From: Lasioglossum baleicum
Lineage: Eukaryota; Arthropoda; Insecta; Hymenoptera; Halictidae
Length of the DNA: 64,000 nt
Direction: 5' to 3'
NCBI RefSeq assembly: GCF_051020765.1
Contig: NC_134935.1
Location: 18,415,579-18,479,578 of the forward strand
Made by a program: the position numbers and the translations under genes. Below are positions 10,997 to 23,055 of this stretch, piece after piece (position 1 is the stretch's first letter; every line of letters begins with the position of its first letter). The notes under the pieces were generated by a model that made no database searches, had not been told where the DNA came from, and saw only the letters and a program-made list of their open reading frames with translations.

Positions 10997-13059
10997 TGCT
11001 CGACTCTTTTAAATACGTTACAGTGTATTCTTGTTGAAACGTTACTCTGCGTTAAACTGTCAAGATGAAGAACTCTGCTAGAGCCTCGTCATGTCAACTC
11101 GGATGATATCGGGACAAAAGCCACTTTTACGTAACTGTTTCTTGCCGGTGCAAATAACGGCATTCACCACTTTAATGGCGGTGAATCGTATGCGGCAAAG
11201 TGCACTCTTCACGAAACCACCAAATGTAAAGCTGAATAATAACTGCCACGCGGACGGAAGATGTTGATATTATCGATTTCCGTTAGCCACATTACTTTTG
11301 TGTATCGCCAACTCAGCAAAATTTTCGTTATCACTCTTAATTACCGCCTTAAAAGATTTTAAATATTCATTAACAGTGTCAACACCAACGTTAATTTCAT
11401 GGAAGACACGTACGAGTACAACTCTAAATATATCGACGCCCTTGAATATTAAGCTTATTGTGTATTAGAAATTTAAAAATCGGATCAATCACGCTAATAA
11501 GCATATATAGGTATTTATATGTGTAACATACCTTTTTATTATCTCATAATAGGTGAAAATTACTAAGATTCGCGTAAGTGTGTCAACCTCTTAGCATATA
11601 TAATCACTTTAATGCGTGTAAATGTCTATCAATGTCTATAAATAAATACTTGTCTTGATTTCTATTCCTACAATCACCAACCTAAATACAAAAAAGGCTT
11701 GTTCTTTACACTAAAATAGATATTCACGATATTTTCCAATGTAACGCACAATATGCATCGTAAATAACGGTAAAACCATCGTGAAATAATTTAAAAATTC
11801 ATGAGAATACATATATATATATGCATATTCGACATTTTTGTATATTTATTTCCTTTTGCAATTTTGTAATATCACAGAGATATAAATGTTGAAATTACTT
11901 TTGCCATTAATTATCATTTTTACCTGAGATACTTCCTATTACGTATATATAAATGTATATATTCATGCAAATTAATTTAAATTTTTGGAGGTATCGGTGC
12001 TGATTGGGTGTTTACGACAGTTTACGACACCTGTTTACACATGCCGTTGTTTGTTGAGATTTAGTAAATAACGCGATAGGTGTCTCCATATATAATCATT
12101 ACACATGCGCATAAAATATATACATATATTTTGTCTTGTACAATAATGTGCTTGTAATGTGTATATACTATATATACATATATGCAGAATTACTTATTTA
12201 TTTATTTGCAGTTTATTTTAACGTGGTCGCGTTAACAGCGAGGTCATTATAGCGACCACGTATGGGAATTAAGATTTTTCCTTTTTTCATATATTGTTTA
12301 CTGTAAAAAAAATCCGCAATAGAGAAGATTGGAATAATAATGTTGGTCGTTCGTATTATGATACGTGATGATACGTTCGTATATACTGCCCACCTGCATA
12401 AAAGGGCGACATGTCTAACGGTTGGCCAACCAATATTGCATCCAAGTAATCCAAGTTGCATCCTACTAGGGTAATGAATAAACCGATTTATTCGTTATTC
12501 GAAACTCTCTGTTCGAAATAACTTTGATGCTGTGTAAACAATGCTCTTCTTTGTTGAAAAAGAGACATCTGAAGCGAATGAAGATCTGATTGGCGAAATG
12601 ACAATGTAAACGAATCAGATTATAAACCGGTAGGGTAGGGTCTCCTCTTGCCCCTGTTCCGTCGCGCGTGCCTTCTTCCTAACAGCAGATGATAAGAGTC
12701 ATGTATCATTTCGTTTACTATACGTATACGTTGTAACACAATGCAATACCGAAAAGGACAAAAAATTTCTCTTCATTCTAATTGGATAACGACTCGCTAT
12801 GGCGATAATACTATCTTTTTTAGGGATTACAGAGTAAGAATGCGAACATTTGTTTTTACAATATTGCCTCTTTTAGATACATATCAATGTCTATATACCA
12901 TATACCATATCTACCTACACAGATAGGCAAATTTGCAATGTCACTATGCACATCATTGAATGAGATATTTGACATTGGACTGGTTTTTTCACGCAAGCGT
13001 GTTCAACGCAGTACCGTAATCTATATCTATATATATATATTGTTAGGGAATAGTATAAT
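10997..13059. other. intergenic spacer upstream of hemomucin
   Basis: About 2.1 kb. The first 250 bp beyond the hemomucin start (to about 11260) is less AT-rich and is the probable Hmu promoter and 5' UTR. The rest is very AT-rich, with TA/CA microsatellite-like tracts (11808-11824, 12110-12185, 13021-13040). I see no coding region. Confidence 0.5.
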
Positions 13060-13149
13060 GTGCCTGCGCAGTTTTTTTTAGATGCGCCTGCGCTGTTTGT
13101 TTTTAGATGTGCCTACGCAGTTTCTTTTTTAGATGCGCCTGCGCAGTGG
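13060..13149. repeat. 25-bp tandem repeat, about 3.6 units, each with a GCGCCTGCGC-type palindrome
   Basis: Units start at about 13060, 13084, 13109 and 13135. Each has the form (G)TGCCTGCGCAG or GCGCCTGCGCTG, then T-rich sequence, then TTTAGAT. The cores resemble the NRF-1 half-site palindrome (GCGCxTGCGC). Confidence 0.8.
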
Positions 13150-13183
13150 AAGGGGAAAAGGAGGAGAATGTGTTAGTGTGAAA

Positions 13184-13311
13184 CAGTGATGCCAGACCGT
13201 GCCGTCACGTGCCGTGGTACCACGTGGTACTGTGGTTCTAAACCATTATTCTAAACCATACCCTGCCATACCCCCACCATAGCCTACTACTGCCCCTACG
13301 GTGTGAGAGCA
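13184..13311. mobile_element. older, incomplete relative of the CAGTGATGCCAG hAT-like MITE
   Basis: Starts CAGTGATGCCAGACCGTG and shares TGGTTCTAAACCAT and CATACCCCCACCATAGCCTA with the complete copy next to it. It is interrupted at 13312 by the insertion of that copy. Confidence 0.7.
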
Positions 13312-13570
13312 GTACTCAGCAGTGATGCCAGAGCTGTGGTACTGTGGTACTAAACCATACCCCCACCATAGCCTACTATTGCCCCTCCGTCGTGTTCCAA
13401 CGCGCCCGCGCGCTACACTCACCAGCGTATCACTCTACTGTATCCGTAGAGGTACGCTGGTGAGTGTAGCGCGCGGGCGAGTTGGAAAACAACGTAGGGG
13501 CAATGGTAGGCTATGGTGGGGGTATGGTTTAGTACCACAGTACCACAGCTCTGGCATCACTGGTACTCAG
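13312..13570. mobile_element. hAT-like MITE, complete, with perfect 8-bp target duplication
   Basis: The element (13320-13562, 243 bp) starts CAGTGATGCCAGAGCTGTGG and ends in its exact inverse, with very long near-perfect arms (about 100 bp, TAGCGCGCGGGCG in the middle). Flanks are GTACTCAG at 13312-13319 and again at 13563-13570, a perfect 8-bp duplication. CAGTG ends with 8-bp duplication are the hAT signature. High arm identity suggests recent movement. Confidence 0.92.
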
Positions 13571-13579
13571 CAGTACTGC

Positions 13580-13932
13580 ACGTGCTTCGATTGGGGATCA
13601 TTGGGGATACCTTTTCTCGCGCATACGCGGTGATTTCAACCTCAGTAACGTAACCTTCTCGATAAAATGGGGTTCCTTGAGCACCCCGCAGAATTTAAAA
13701 AAATTTATATGATTTGATTCTGAAAAATGAATGTATAACAAGTGTATTTTTGTATATTTTGTAACTCGTAGGACACGTCCTGGAGTCTTTTTGTCCAGTA
13801 AGATTATTTCGGTAGATTCCCGCCAATATAATAGCTGCCTCAGGGCTCTGGCCGCTTTGCAACCCAATAGTGGACACGTTACTGTTTTCTCGCGCATGCG
13901 CGAGAAAAGGTATCCCCAATCGAAGCACTGTG
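13580..13932. mobile_element. inverted-repeat element with GTGCTTCGATTGGGG ends
   Basis: Left arm 13580-13628 (GTGCTTCGATTGGGGATC... CTTTTCTCGCGCATACGCG) is repeated inverted at 13889-13932 (CGCGCATGCGCGAGAAAAGG, CCCCAATCGAAGCAC). The internal 260 bp shows no coding. Target duplication is not clear. Confidence 0.7.
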
Positions 13933-14161
13933 TGAGTGTGAGAGCTACTGAGAGCCGTTTGGCTCTTTGTTTGGCTCTCATCTGGCGACGGCGACACTGA
14001 TTATTAGCACGAAGAAAAAATTTTATACTCCATTCGCATTACGTGCATTTAATATGATTTGGCGGGAACAAACATACGTGCACTTCCTTCGTTTAACGTA
14101 ATACTCCAGGATACTCTCGGTGTATATTAGGTCCATTGTGTATATTGTATATAAATCTATG

Positions 14162-14169
14162 TGACGTCA
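14162..14169. promoter_or_regulatory. palindromic CRE (TGACGTCA) in the SANT gene promoter
   Basis: Full cAMP-response-element/CREB-ATF palindrome, TGACGTCA in the context GTGACGTCAC, 79 bp before the start codon at 14248. It is a sequence match only. Confidence 0.55.
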
Positions 14170-14247
14170 CATAAACCTTACGATAGGGTTTTCTCTGGTT
14201 TTCTCCTGGCATACTGGCATCTCTGCTGTAACAGCTGATTTATCAAA

Positions 14248-15274
14248 ATGGATGTTAAAAGACAAGACAGTTTACGTAAAAATAAAAAACGAAAAGTTCA
14301 TCAAATTAAAGAAGAATCAAAACAAAGTTGGAGTAATACGGATAAACGAACACTATTAGAAGCTCTTAAAAAATACGGAGATGAAAATATCCTTGCGATA
14401 TCAGAAATGTTACCTCACATATCTCCTGTAAATATTAAATTGAAAATATCTGAATATTCAGATTTAGCAAGTATCTCCCAAGAAAATGAATTAGACAAAT
14501 GGTTGAATTACGGTATATACGAACCTGGAGATAGTTTAATACCAGAAGCATTGTTATTTATAAGCTTATTCGAAGGTCAACCATCGCCAGTGGATGCAGA
14601 TGGATATGATTTCAGGTATCAACATTTTTTCATATTATATCGATCACCTCTTATTGTTCAATTGTAACATTAATTGTACAGTGTGTCCTATGAATTCTGT
14701 CCAGTTGAATATCTTGGTTATTTCGAACAATACGAGAAAATGGGTACGAATGGCAAGTGGAGGTATAATACAGAAGGTATAGAGGTCAGCTTTGTTTTTT
14801 AAATGGAATGTTTTGCAAAAGTAGTGCATTACGAATTCTCACTTGTCACAAATATCATCCGTACCATGTTAGCCTTCACCAGAAGTTACATGACATGAAT
14901 TACCATATTACGTAGTTTCTTAAACCCTACAACTTATGTAAGTAACATTTTCTAATACTGTGTGAAATAACCAAGATATTCAAGTTGACAGAGTTAGCGG
15001 AACACGCTGTATAGGCTGATATTGTTAATAATATTAATAATACTACATATTTTTCCATAGAGCAATCTATAACTTTCTTTATCATTTATGTCTTGAAGAG
15101 TCACCTTCTGATCTATCAGAAAATGATTTAAGTCTACTATGTTCCTCCTTATCAAATATAGAAGATAGAGTATGGCCAAATCAAAAAAAAGATATATTGG
15201 CACACGCTGGAAGAGCTAATTCCAAAATGAATATTAAAAAAGTGTATCAAGGAAAGACCACACATTCCTTATAG
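14248..15274 (+). CDS. small SANT/Myb-like domain protein, unnamed
   Basis: Two exons, 14248-14615 and 15061-15274, join in phase (...GYDF/RAIYNF...) and encode 193 residues. Residues 1-25 are strongly basic (RKNKKRKVHQIKEE), a probable nuclear-localisation and DNA-contact region. Residues about 29-75 (SWSNTDKRTLLEALKKYGDE, ISEMLPHISPVNIKLKISEY) fit a SANT/Myb helix-turn-helix with the first conserved W. The remainder is helical and acidic (DLSENDLSLLCSSLSNIEDR). A nuclear, chromatin- or transcription-related role is inference from the domain only. The single intron carries a palindromic element; a CRE lies upstream. Confidence 0.85.
14677..15013. mobile_element. palindromic-ended element, TACAGTGTGTCC family, short copy
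   Basis: A 337-bp unit starting TACAGTGTGTCCTATGAATT and ending GGAACACGCTGTA in inverted orientation, with the arm block TTGAATATCTTGGTTATTTC mirrored as GAAATAACCAAGATATTCAA. It is in the SANT gene intron and related to 6382-7072. Confidence 0.85.
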
Positions 15275-16655
15275 CGCTAAGTTATAATTTACATAGTTAT
15301 ATGCATTCATTATGTTCATCAATACCTCCTTCATTATAATAAAATATGTGCCTCAACGAAGAATTTTTTCAAATATTTCATGAGATCAGACAACAGCATT
15401 GTATTATCGATATTAGTTTGTACAATGTAATATGTGTTCTTTGGTTTTTGTTAAGTTATAATTAAAAGCTGGAAATTTTGAAAATTCTTTAATCTTCAAA
15501 TTGAAAATAGTGTTATAAATAGACTGCGGATGTTTATGCAATTTTCAATTTTTGTAGACGAATTTGAAGAAAGTGGAATAAAATAGAATCTTATTTTCTG
15601 TGGTAGAGTATTCTTTTTAGATCTGAAATAAATTAAAATATTTAATATTAAAAGCCATAATCGCACAAAGATCTGCAGTCTAGTTATAAAACGTTAATAT
15701 TTAAGAGAAGAATGATTAAAAAACAAAATTTCAACATAAAGTAATTGTAGACTATATTAAAGTTTGTTGAATCAGTTGAAAATATAAAATTAAATTGGTT
15801 GCAAGTAAAGTTTTGTAAAGTACAAATTTTTCTTTAATTTTGCGATAATTGCTTGTAAACAGTTTAGTTGAACAATACAAATTTTCATACTTTTAAATAT
15901 GAAATTATACATATATCATTTTCTAAATTTTGTTTTTGTTCTTATTTGGAATATAATTGGACTTTGTTATTCAATTAACAATGAATTAAAACTATATTTT
16001 AGGGATTCTTCTTATTTGTATTATAAATTTACAGATACACAAATGTTATTACATTATATATGTGTCAATTGATAATTTGTAAAATTGAAATAGCTGCGAA
16101 CACGCAACGCAGAGGGCTTTACAAAGTCGACTGCTAGAAGGTACTAAATATGTATCACTGAAAATCATCTTTCTTCTGAACAGTTTTAATCAATAAATGT
16201 AATCGATAATTACATAAAATCAATATCTATAATACGTATTATACACTAAAATAGTTTTACATTTTTCATATAGAAATTATTTGAGTTGTATAAAAGTGAA
16301 TAATGAAGTTTACTAATGGTTTAAATGTATAATAAATGCAAAGCTACAACGTAAACACAAAGCAGGCACATCCTCTTCTTTTCCGTGTGCATTAACTCTA
16401 AAATCTGAATCTGTTAACAGTACTTATATATGTTTACTGGACCGTACGATACATGTCTACATGTAACTTATAAATAAACATCTAATTTCTTGAGAATATG
16501 TTTACTTACATACATTCTTTGTACCAAGAAGGTACAATATAGAGTAAAAATAATTTCATTTTTATAATTATCATTATTTTATATAAAATTCAAATCGATA
16601 AGAGAATTCGACGATCTTGAATTTCATTGCAAATTACCTAATTTCTTAATAACAA
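15275..16655. other. intergenic spacer between the convergent SANT and ArfGAP1 genes
   Basis: About 1.4 kb, very AT-rich, probably 3' UTRs of both genes. It contains one MITE (15520-15682). No further gene was seen. Confidence 0.55.
15520..15682. mobile_element. TAGACTGCGGAT-family MITE with perfect 8-bp target duplication
   Basis: A 163-bp element from TAGACTGCGGATGTTTATGC to ATCTGCAGTCTA, flanked by GTTATAAA at 15512-15519 and 15683-15690. Its duplication defines the 8-bp target size of this family. Confidence 0.92.
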
Positions 16656-19600
16656 TTAATTTTTTAGTATTTCCCATGCGTCGTCTTCCAATTTAGAATC
16701 CCAGTTTGGTGTAGTATTATCGGCGCCAAAGTTGATTAAAACTTCTTCTTTAACTTTGTCTTTCGACTTCCTTGCAGTTGGCTTAGTATCTGTTACTTCC
16801 TCCTTAGTCTGTTTTGTATCATTACCCCAATCCCATTCGTATGCTAATATATTAGTTCTAGAATCGAAAGAAAAGTACTAAATTAATTCAATATCCAAGA
16901 TACAGCACAAAGTCGCGATCTAGCTCCCTGAGGATCTCTACGATCACTGTGTAAGAGCAATAAATAATTTTTCATTAGTTTACTTTGACTGTGAAGTCTT
17001 CATTAAAGATGTTTTTTCTGTAGAATACGATTCAACTTCACTGTTCTGGTACCTAGTAGAGGAACTTTGATAGTTTTCTTTAGAGTTGTATTGATTTTGT
17101 TCCATTGAATTTGTTCCCCCAATATCGCCCCATCCTCTTCTTCCCAAATCTCCAACCTGCATAATAATTATTTAATAACAGTGCGACTAAAATAAGTTAT
17201 CCATCTAAGATGAAGAAGACTATATAAAAAGAAACAGTTCAATCATATTTTTTTAGCTATCTACCTTTGCAGCTAAATTATTAACTTGAGCTCCAACATC
17301 TTCCAATAAAGTACCATCGCGAACCTAATGAAAACAACATAAAAAGAACTAAAAAATGAAAAATAACTGAAAAATATTGTCGCATAACATATACTGCTAA
17401 GCTACTAAGATACAGTATATGAATGCAGTGTTTTATCGATAAATGCCCCAAGTGTCTGGCCTGTAATTGTCCCAGAACTATCCCCATTACCGCAGCGGAA
17501 GAACAGTATATGAAGTACAGTGTATGATGAAGTGTTTTCATAAAAAAAAACAAAAGTTACACGTAAACTAATTCCTACTACCTTCTCTCTCTCTCTCTAA
17601 ACCCAGGAAAACATTACAGAACCGTTAAAGACGCTTTCCAGTACTTATGCTGTAAAATGTAATAAAATATAGAGTGGTCCGAAACTTTTGGCCGGCAGTG
17701 TATGTTGGGGAAATTCCCATAGAAAAATAATGAAAAATAAAGAAGTTTTGTTGTTAAATTAGTTATGGCGACCTTCGCTATCACTTCTCGGCGACCGACG
17801 CCCGCGATCTTCGCTATCCTTTTCTACGTTCGGCGAAAGTCAAAGAATAGTATTCCTGGCCGGACCCGTGTTCTGGACAATTATCGATAGAACACTGTAT
17901 TTACAAAACTGAAATTATTATTATGAAAATATAGATTAGCAAACAGTAAGATAAATGAGTGTACTAAAGCAGTTTTTGTAACACAAAGAATGTGGTGCTA
18001 AAAGTACAATGCTAGATATATGATAATTGTACAATCTCTATTAGAAATATATTAAATTCTTCTCAGATACTACGTCACAGAGGAACAATTAATGTTTGGC
18101 AATGCAAAATAATATTTTAAGTAAGCATTCAGGAACAATAAATACATTTGATTACTCCTATTATTATTTACTTTGTGTACCTTTTGTGTTGCCAGTTCTC
18201 CAATTTTAATAGCATTTTCTGTAGCTTTGCTCGCTATTTTTGTTGCGGACGAAGAAAATATTGACCATCCCTACAATTTTTAGGCATTAATAATAGGTAA
18301 TTGTGTGTGTATAGAGTGTTTGGCAATAGATAGGTAAAAAATGTAGTATGTGATCCTTTATAACAATATTACTAACAATTAAACAGAGATTTTTAATTGT
18401 TAATAATTGAGAGACAAAACTGAATTACAAACAACTCTTGCTCAGTTTGTCTTGTCTTGTATCGTCATGAAGGATCATCTCTCGAGTTGTTTTTTACCTA
18501 TTACTAAACATCCTGTACATGTTTACAAATGCAATAAAATATTAATATTTTAATCTTTACACTTGCTAAAGAAGACACTGCGGTGTCAAAAAATTCTTGC
18601 GATGTACTTCTAGGTGGTGCTTCCATTTGATAACCGAACCCTCCGTACTTACCACCTTGATTAGGTGGAACGTTACTGCAAAAATATCGAAGAAATGCCT
18701 GTATTGACAGGTAAACATGCCGATGATGTTGGTCCTCTCCGATTTCAATGAATTTTAGATATGTTGTCAAGGTCATCATTCCGAACAACATTCTCCTTTC
18801 AAGTTTTTGATTCTCCTTTTAGTTTATGAGATAATCGCAAAGAACTGTACTTGCAAATCCATGGTGTCGATGTGCTATCTCCTCTCCGATCTCAATGAGC
18901 TTTAGATATGTTGTCGAGACCATCATTCTGAACAACATTTCTCTTTAAAGGGTTTGGCAGTCGGCTTTACTTTACGAGATATTCGCAAAAAACTTTACTT
19001 GTAAATTCATATGGGTGTTCTCCACATTCGACCTTATATAAACATTCTTCGCTATGAATAATATCCGGTGAACCACCCTGTGTGCGTATATAGTTGTATA
19101 CAAACTTACAAAAGCTTTTTACTAATATCTCCGAAGCTAAAGCCGATCGTCAACTATTTCAAAGGAAAAAGTTATTCAAAATGTCAAGTTTAATAACATA
19201 CTTGAAATTCATAGAAATCAGCGAGGACCCACATCATCGGCAACTTTACCTATTAACACTTTGACAACAGATTTTAATAGAGATGTAATCCATAGTTAAA
19301 TGATATATAGTTTACACTATTTAGGTATGTAATTATATTAATACTTACTCGGGGCGATTGGCATTTTCAGTTTGTTTTTTGGCAAAGAAAGCTTCAGTTT
19401 GAGCTTTGCAACTGTTCGGATTGAAATTTTGGTAAGAACCACCAGATGTATCGCTCTGATAAGACGAATATTCTTGTTGATTGGAAAAGTATGTAGTAGG
19501 TTCAAAAGTTTTGGCAGCGGAAGTAGTTGGACTCCATTTCTCTCCTTGAGCTAATTTTACAATCTACCAATTGTATTTATAATTCTTTACATAGAATTCA

Positions 19601-20057
19601 TTCTAATTGTGTTTGATTCAATTAATATCATTGAAGTATATTTACCTTGTCTCTGTATAACGCTGCTGCTTTCGTATTATATTTTTGTGCTATAGACATG
19701 TTATCGTCCCAATCTGGTTGCGATTCGAAGAACTCTCGAGCATTTTTATTCCCGCCGACTCTCATTTTCTCTAATTCTAAATCTTTCCATTTATCCATAG
19801 ATATGGAACGTACAAATGATAAATGGACACCAAGTCCCCTGTGTTTACCTGAACATTCTAAGCAAATCCATATACCATATGTAACAGATACCCATTGCGG
19901 ATTATGTGTACCACATTCAAAACATTTCTATAAAAAGACAAGATGCAATAAAATGAACATATGGTAAAATGTTAAATGAATTAAATGAATATTTTACATT
20001 GTTCTCATCTTTAGGCTTTAATTCACTTAAAACTCTTCGAGTCCGCGGACTAGCCAT
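16656..20057 (-). CDS. ArfGAP1: ADP-ribosylation factor GTPase-activating protein 1
   Basis: Eight exons: 19998-20057, 19646-19927, 19349-19563, 18561-18675, 18181-18270, 17265-17324, 16984-17156 and 16656-16857, in phase, giving 398 residues, close to the usual size. It stimulates GTP hydrolysis on Arf1 to drive COPI uncoating at the Golgi. The ArfGAP zinc finger is C22-x2-C25-x16-C42-x2-C45, followed by the arginine finger R50 in SGKHRGLGVHLSFVRS. Exons 4-5 encode an amphipathic stretch (SSLASGWSIFSSSATKIASK) like the ALPS curvature-sensing motifs. The C-terminus has W-based acidic motifs (YEWDWGNDT, PNWDSKLEDDAWEIL) like those that bind coatomer. Introns 3, 4 and 6 hold inverted-repeat elements. 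The start at 20057 gives MASPRTRRVLSELK, typical of the family. Confidence 0.95.
17677..17703. mobile_element. Tc1/mariner-like terminal fragment
   Basis: GTGGTCCGAAACTTTTGGCC followed by GGCAGTGTA resembles the conserved outer end of Tc1-like elements, whose ends carry CAGTG...CAAAAGTTT. A similar end is at 62449-62480. No second end or transposase is nearby. Confidence 0.5.
18306..18520. mobile_element. inverted-repeat MITE in ArfGAP1 intron
   Basis: About 215 bp with ends AGTGTTTGGCAATAGATAGG ... TACCTATTACTAAACATCC, and inner mirrored blocks (GTATGTGATCCTTTA / GAAGGATCATCTC). It is non-coding. Confidence 0.65.
18690..19265. repeat. three copies of a 148-bp repeat: two in tandem, one inverted
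   Basis: Copies at about 18707-18852 and 18854-19002 are direct repeats (CTCTCCGAT(T/C)TCAATGA, TTTAGATATGTTGTC, GAACAACATT). A third at about 19105-19262 is the reverse complement (GAAATCAGCGAGGACCCACA, CATCATCGGCAAC). Together they form a foldback structure within the ArfGAP1 intron 18676-19348, ending near CACCCTGTGTGCG at 19074. Confidence 0.75.
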
Positions 20058-21453
20058 AATTTTTGTCACCAACTATTAACTCGAATCGAGTTTAATACTT
20101 TTACTATTAGAATTAAAGGTCCACTCTGTTACACTTGCTGCCTTCAATTTCTTAATGAATCCTTCATTACTTTGAATTTTTCTCTATATATATATACATA
20201 TATATATATGACAACGAATAACAGAGGCAGTTAACCACTTGGCAGCAATTAGTTGATCTTTTTTATCAAGTTCTATTTTGCGTAAAATAAATATTGTTCA
20301 TGTATGTACAGTAAAATTAAATATCGTGTCACCAAATCTGGTGAGACGATCATTTCATGAGATATTTCATAGATGTAGAAAGACCATCAATGGACGACCA
20401 TGGATCACTAAAAAATCCTGTATGTGTACTTCCAAAATCTACCGTTGTTGAGCTCTGCATGCGCTTATGTTTACAATAGTTTACAGTTTACAATATGTAG
20501 TTTTACCATATTAATTAACATTGCACATTTTTTGCCTTGTTAGCATTGTATTTTAGACCTCGGCATGGAAGGGTATATCGAATATACCCGTCCTGGCCAT
20601 AAAACGGTTCAATAACTTTGCCCACATCCATCATCTGGTAGATGAAGTAATCTTGGAACTACAACTCCGGTCTACGGTTCTGAATTACCGACTGCGTCAA
20701 CTGTCCTATGTAGGTAGAGGGCGCAAGAAAATCCGATTACCCGATTTAACAGATCGTGTGACATAAAACCCTCATAAGGCAATTGGTCTATGTAGATATT
20801 TGACTGTGCTCAAATCTTGTTTCTTATAATAATAATTTGGTGATTTAAAAAATTTCAAAAAGTTCGAAACATTGTGGACCGATCATATAAAACATTTCTA
20901 CAAAATTGGAAAAATAAATTACCTGTTTTCAAATAATGTTTAATTCATTATTGTTTTCCTTACTTTGCACAGAGGCTTATTTGCACTATTTTTTGGTTGA
21001 TTGTCGATTTGGAAATTATCTAAAAATTTCGGCAATGTTTTCTATCTATTAAAACTTCCAAATATCTTATTAATTGGAATTACGAGTATATTTCAGTCGT
21101 ACTAATAAGTTCTCTGATAAATACTAATTCATGCAATAATATTATAATTGATAATATGTAAAGAAAGAAAGTGGGAGCATCATCCCTCGCGAAACATTTA
21201 TCTTCCTCGCTCTTGCAGTTCTTTACTCTCTCGCGCTTTGTGACACCCGGATTGGCGCATAGTCGGTGACGTAAGTGAACAACGATTCCACCCGTGGACC
21301 CTACCAAGTTCTCTTTTATCTTTTAAGATCCGCGGTGAAAACGAAATCTGCTGAGTATCATGCTAGTCGTCCCGTTCGCGAGAGAGTGAGCCTGCTTTGT
21401 CATTCTTATCATCGCTTTCGATGATAAAAAGTATTTTACAGAAACGAGATCCC

Positions 21454-21492
21454 TATATAAGTGAGACCACTCTCCACTTTCGATCGGTGAGT
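21454..21492 (+). promoter_or_regulatory. candidate core promoter with TATA box and 5' UTR splice donor
   Basis: CTATATAAG at 21453-21461 is followed about 30 bp later by CTTTCGATCG and a good donor, GTGAGT, at 21487. This could be the promoter and first non-coding exon of the glutamate carrier, about 3.2 kb upstream of its first coding exon. It rests on sequence motifs only. Confidence 0.3.
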
Positions 21493-22951
21493 ATGTCTTC
21501 TGCTAAATTTCCGGTTGTGACTGTCATTCTAAACCACCGTACTGACTTACGAATAATTCATTGTTTGCCAACAATCGCATCTATCCGAAATGTTTCGCGC
21601 TATCAACTTTATCGCTTGAAAAGCAACCGATTCGACAAAGACACTATTTCATTATTCATTTCAAATATTCAGTAATAAAATGTTTTCCACATAGTTTTCT
21701 GCAATCAAAGGATTCATTTTTATGGTTCGTTGTTGATTGCAAACTAATCGCGAGTTATCAAAATGCATTGTCAAAGTTTATCACAATTTTAAACATAACC
21801 TTTCAAGTGTACAGGTTTGCGTGTTGTTTGATCGTTACTCGATCTATATTCCTATCGAGAAAGTATATTATATAGCTTGCATATTCAATAATTAACCGAC
21901 GTGCACGGTTTCGTTCAATTAACTTTATGTTTTCTTTATTTGTCTATTTACATTTTGATTGAATTATATTACCTATATTGACAGTTATATTCTTCATTAT
22001 TTATTTATAACAATTCGATTGCTATTCGTTTAAAATTTGTTCGTACATATGGCGGTATTTTTCAAATATTTTCTAGACGTATTGAAATTCTCTGTTACAC
22101 TCTGTACGGTTCAGCAATTTAAAAAATATGCATTCACCAAGATTAATATTATTGTAATATGGCAAGTTAATTTGGTTACATTTGCTCTATTTGTTACATA
22201 ATGTTCGCAATTATAGCGTAAAGTAGTGGAACAATTTCAGTCGACGATAATTTATGGTCGTTCATAAAACAGGAACTTACGACAGAGTATGATCTTTCGA
22301 ATTGCAAAACGTTTATCGTTTGCTATTATAGCAATAAGTTGCGACAGACAGTGCGTTAACAGCTCCGAAGTTTTTTCGCGACGAGCATGAAGAAAAAATG
22401 AAAAAAATTCCATGGAATTTTACGCGAGGTGTAATATATTCTTTCGAAATTTCGCAAGGTTCCAAATTCCACCCCATCACGATCCTCGTGACTCCGTTCC
22501 GCGGCACAAGTAGGTCACACGTGACTTACAAACCCGATTTTAGTAAAATAGTCACACTATACATGTTACAGTCGTATTGTTTGCTCGTTGATCTTAATTG
22601 AATTGATTCTGCTACTTAAAAAGGATATACAATTGCGTATGCACATTTGCCTGCGTGGTGCACGTCACAGTACGAAACATTTACGAATGTAGAATGCATT
22701 CGAAGAAGATTTTTTTGAACCGCGTAGACACGATTTATTTATAAAATTCATCGAGTTCAAAATCACTGCTCGATCGACGTTTTCCGCTGAGCATAAAACG
22801 AGCTTCTAAACGAACTCGAGAGACAAGGACATCCTCTCAGAAAAAAAGATCGATCAGCACTTTTACAGAAACCGCTCATGTCCTGATGAACCGGAAAACG
22901 GTGAAGGCATTCAAAACAAGATCTACGCGACCTAACGGTTAGTGTAATTAT

Positions 22952-23055
22952 TAGATTGCGAATCTTTGTGCAAAATAAAAAATGTCTGCGTCGATTTAAG
23001 ACACGGAAGTTGAATAAAAATTTCTATCTTGTTTTAATTTATAATCCGCAGTCTA
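22952..23055. mobile_element. TAGACTGCGGAT-family MITE with perfect 8-bp target duplication
   Basis: A 104-bp element (TAGATTGCGAATCTTTGTGC ... ATAATCCGCAGTCTA) flanked on both sides by GTAATTAT (22944-22951 and 23056-23063). Confidence 0.9.
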
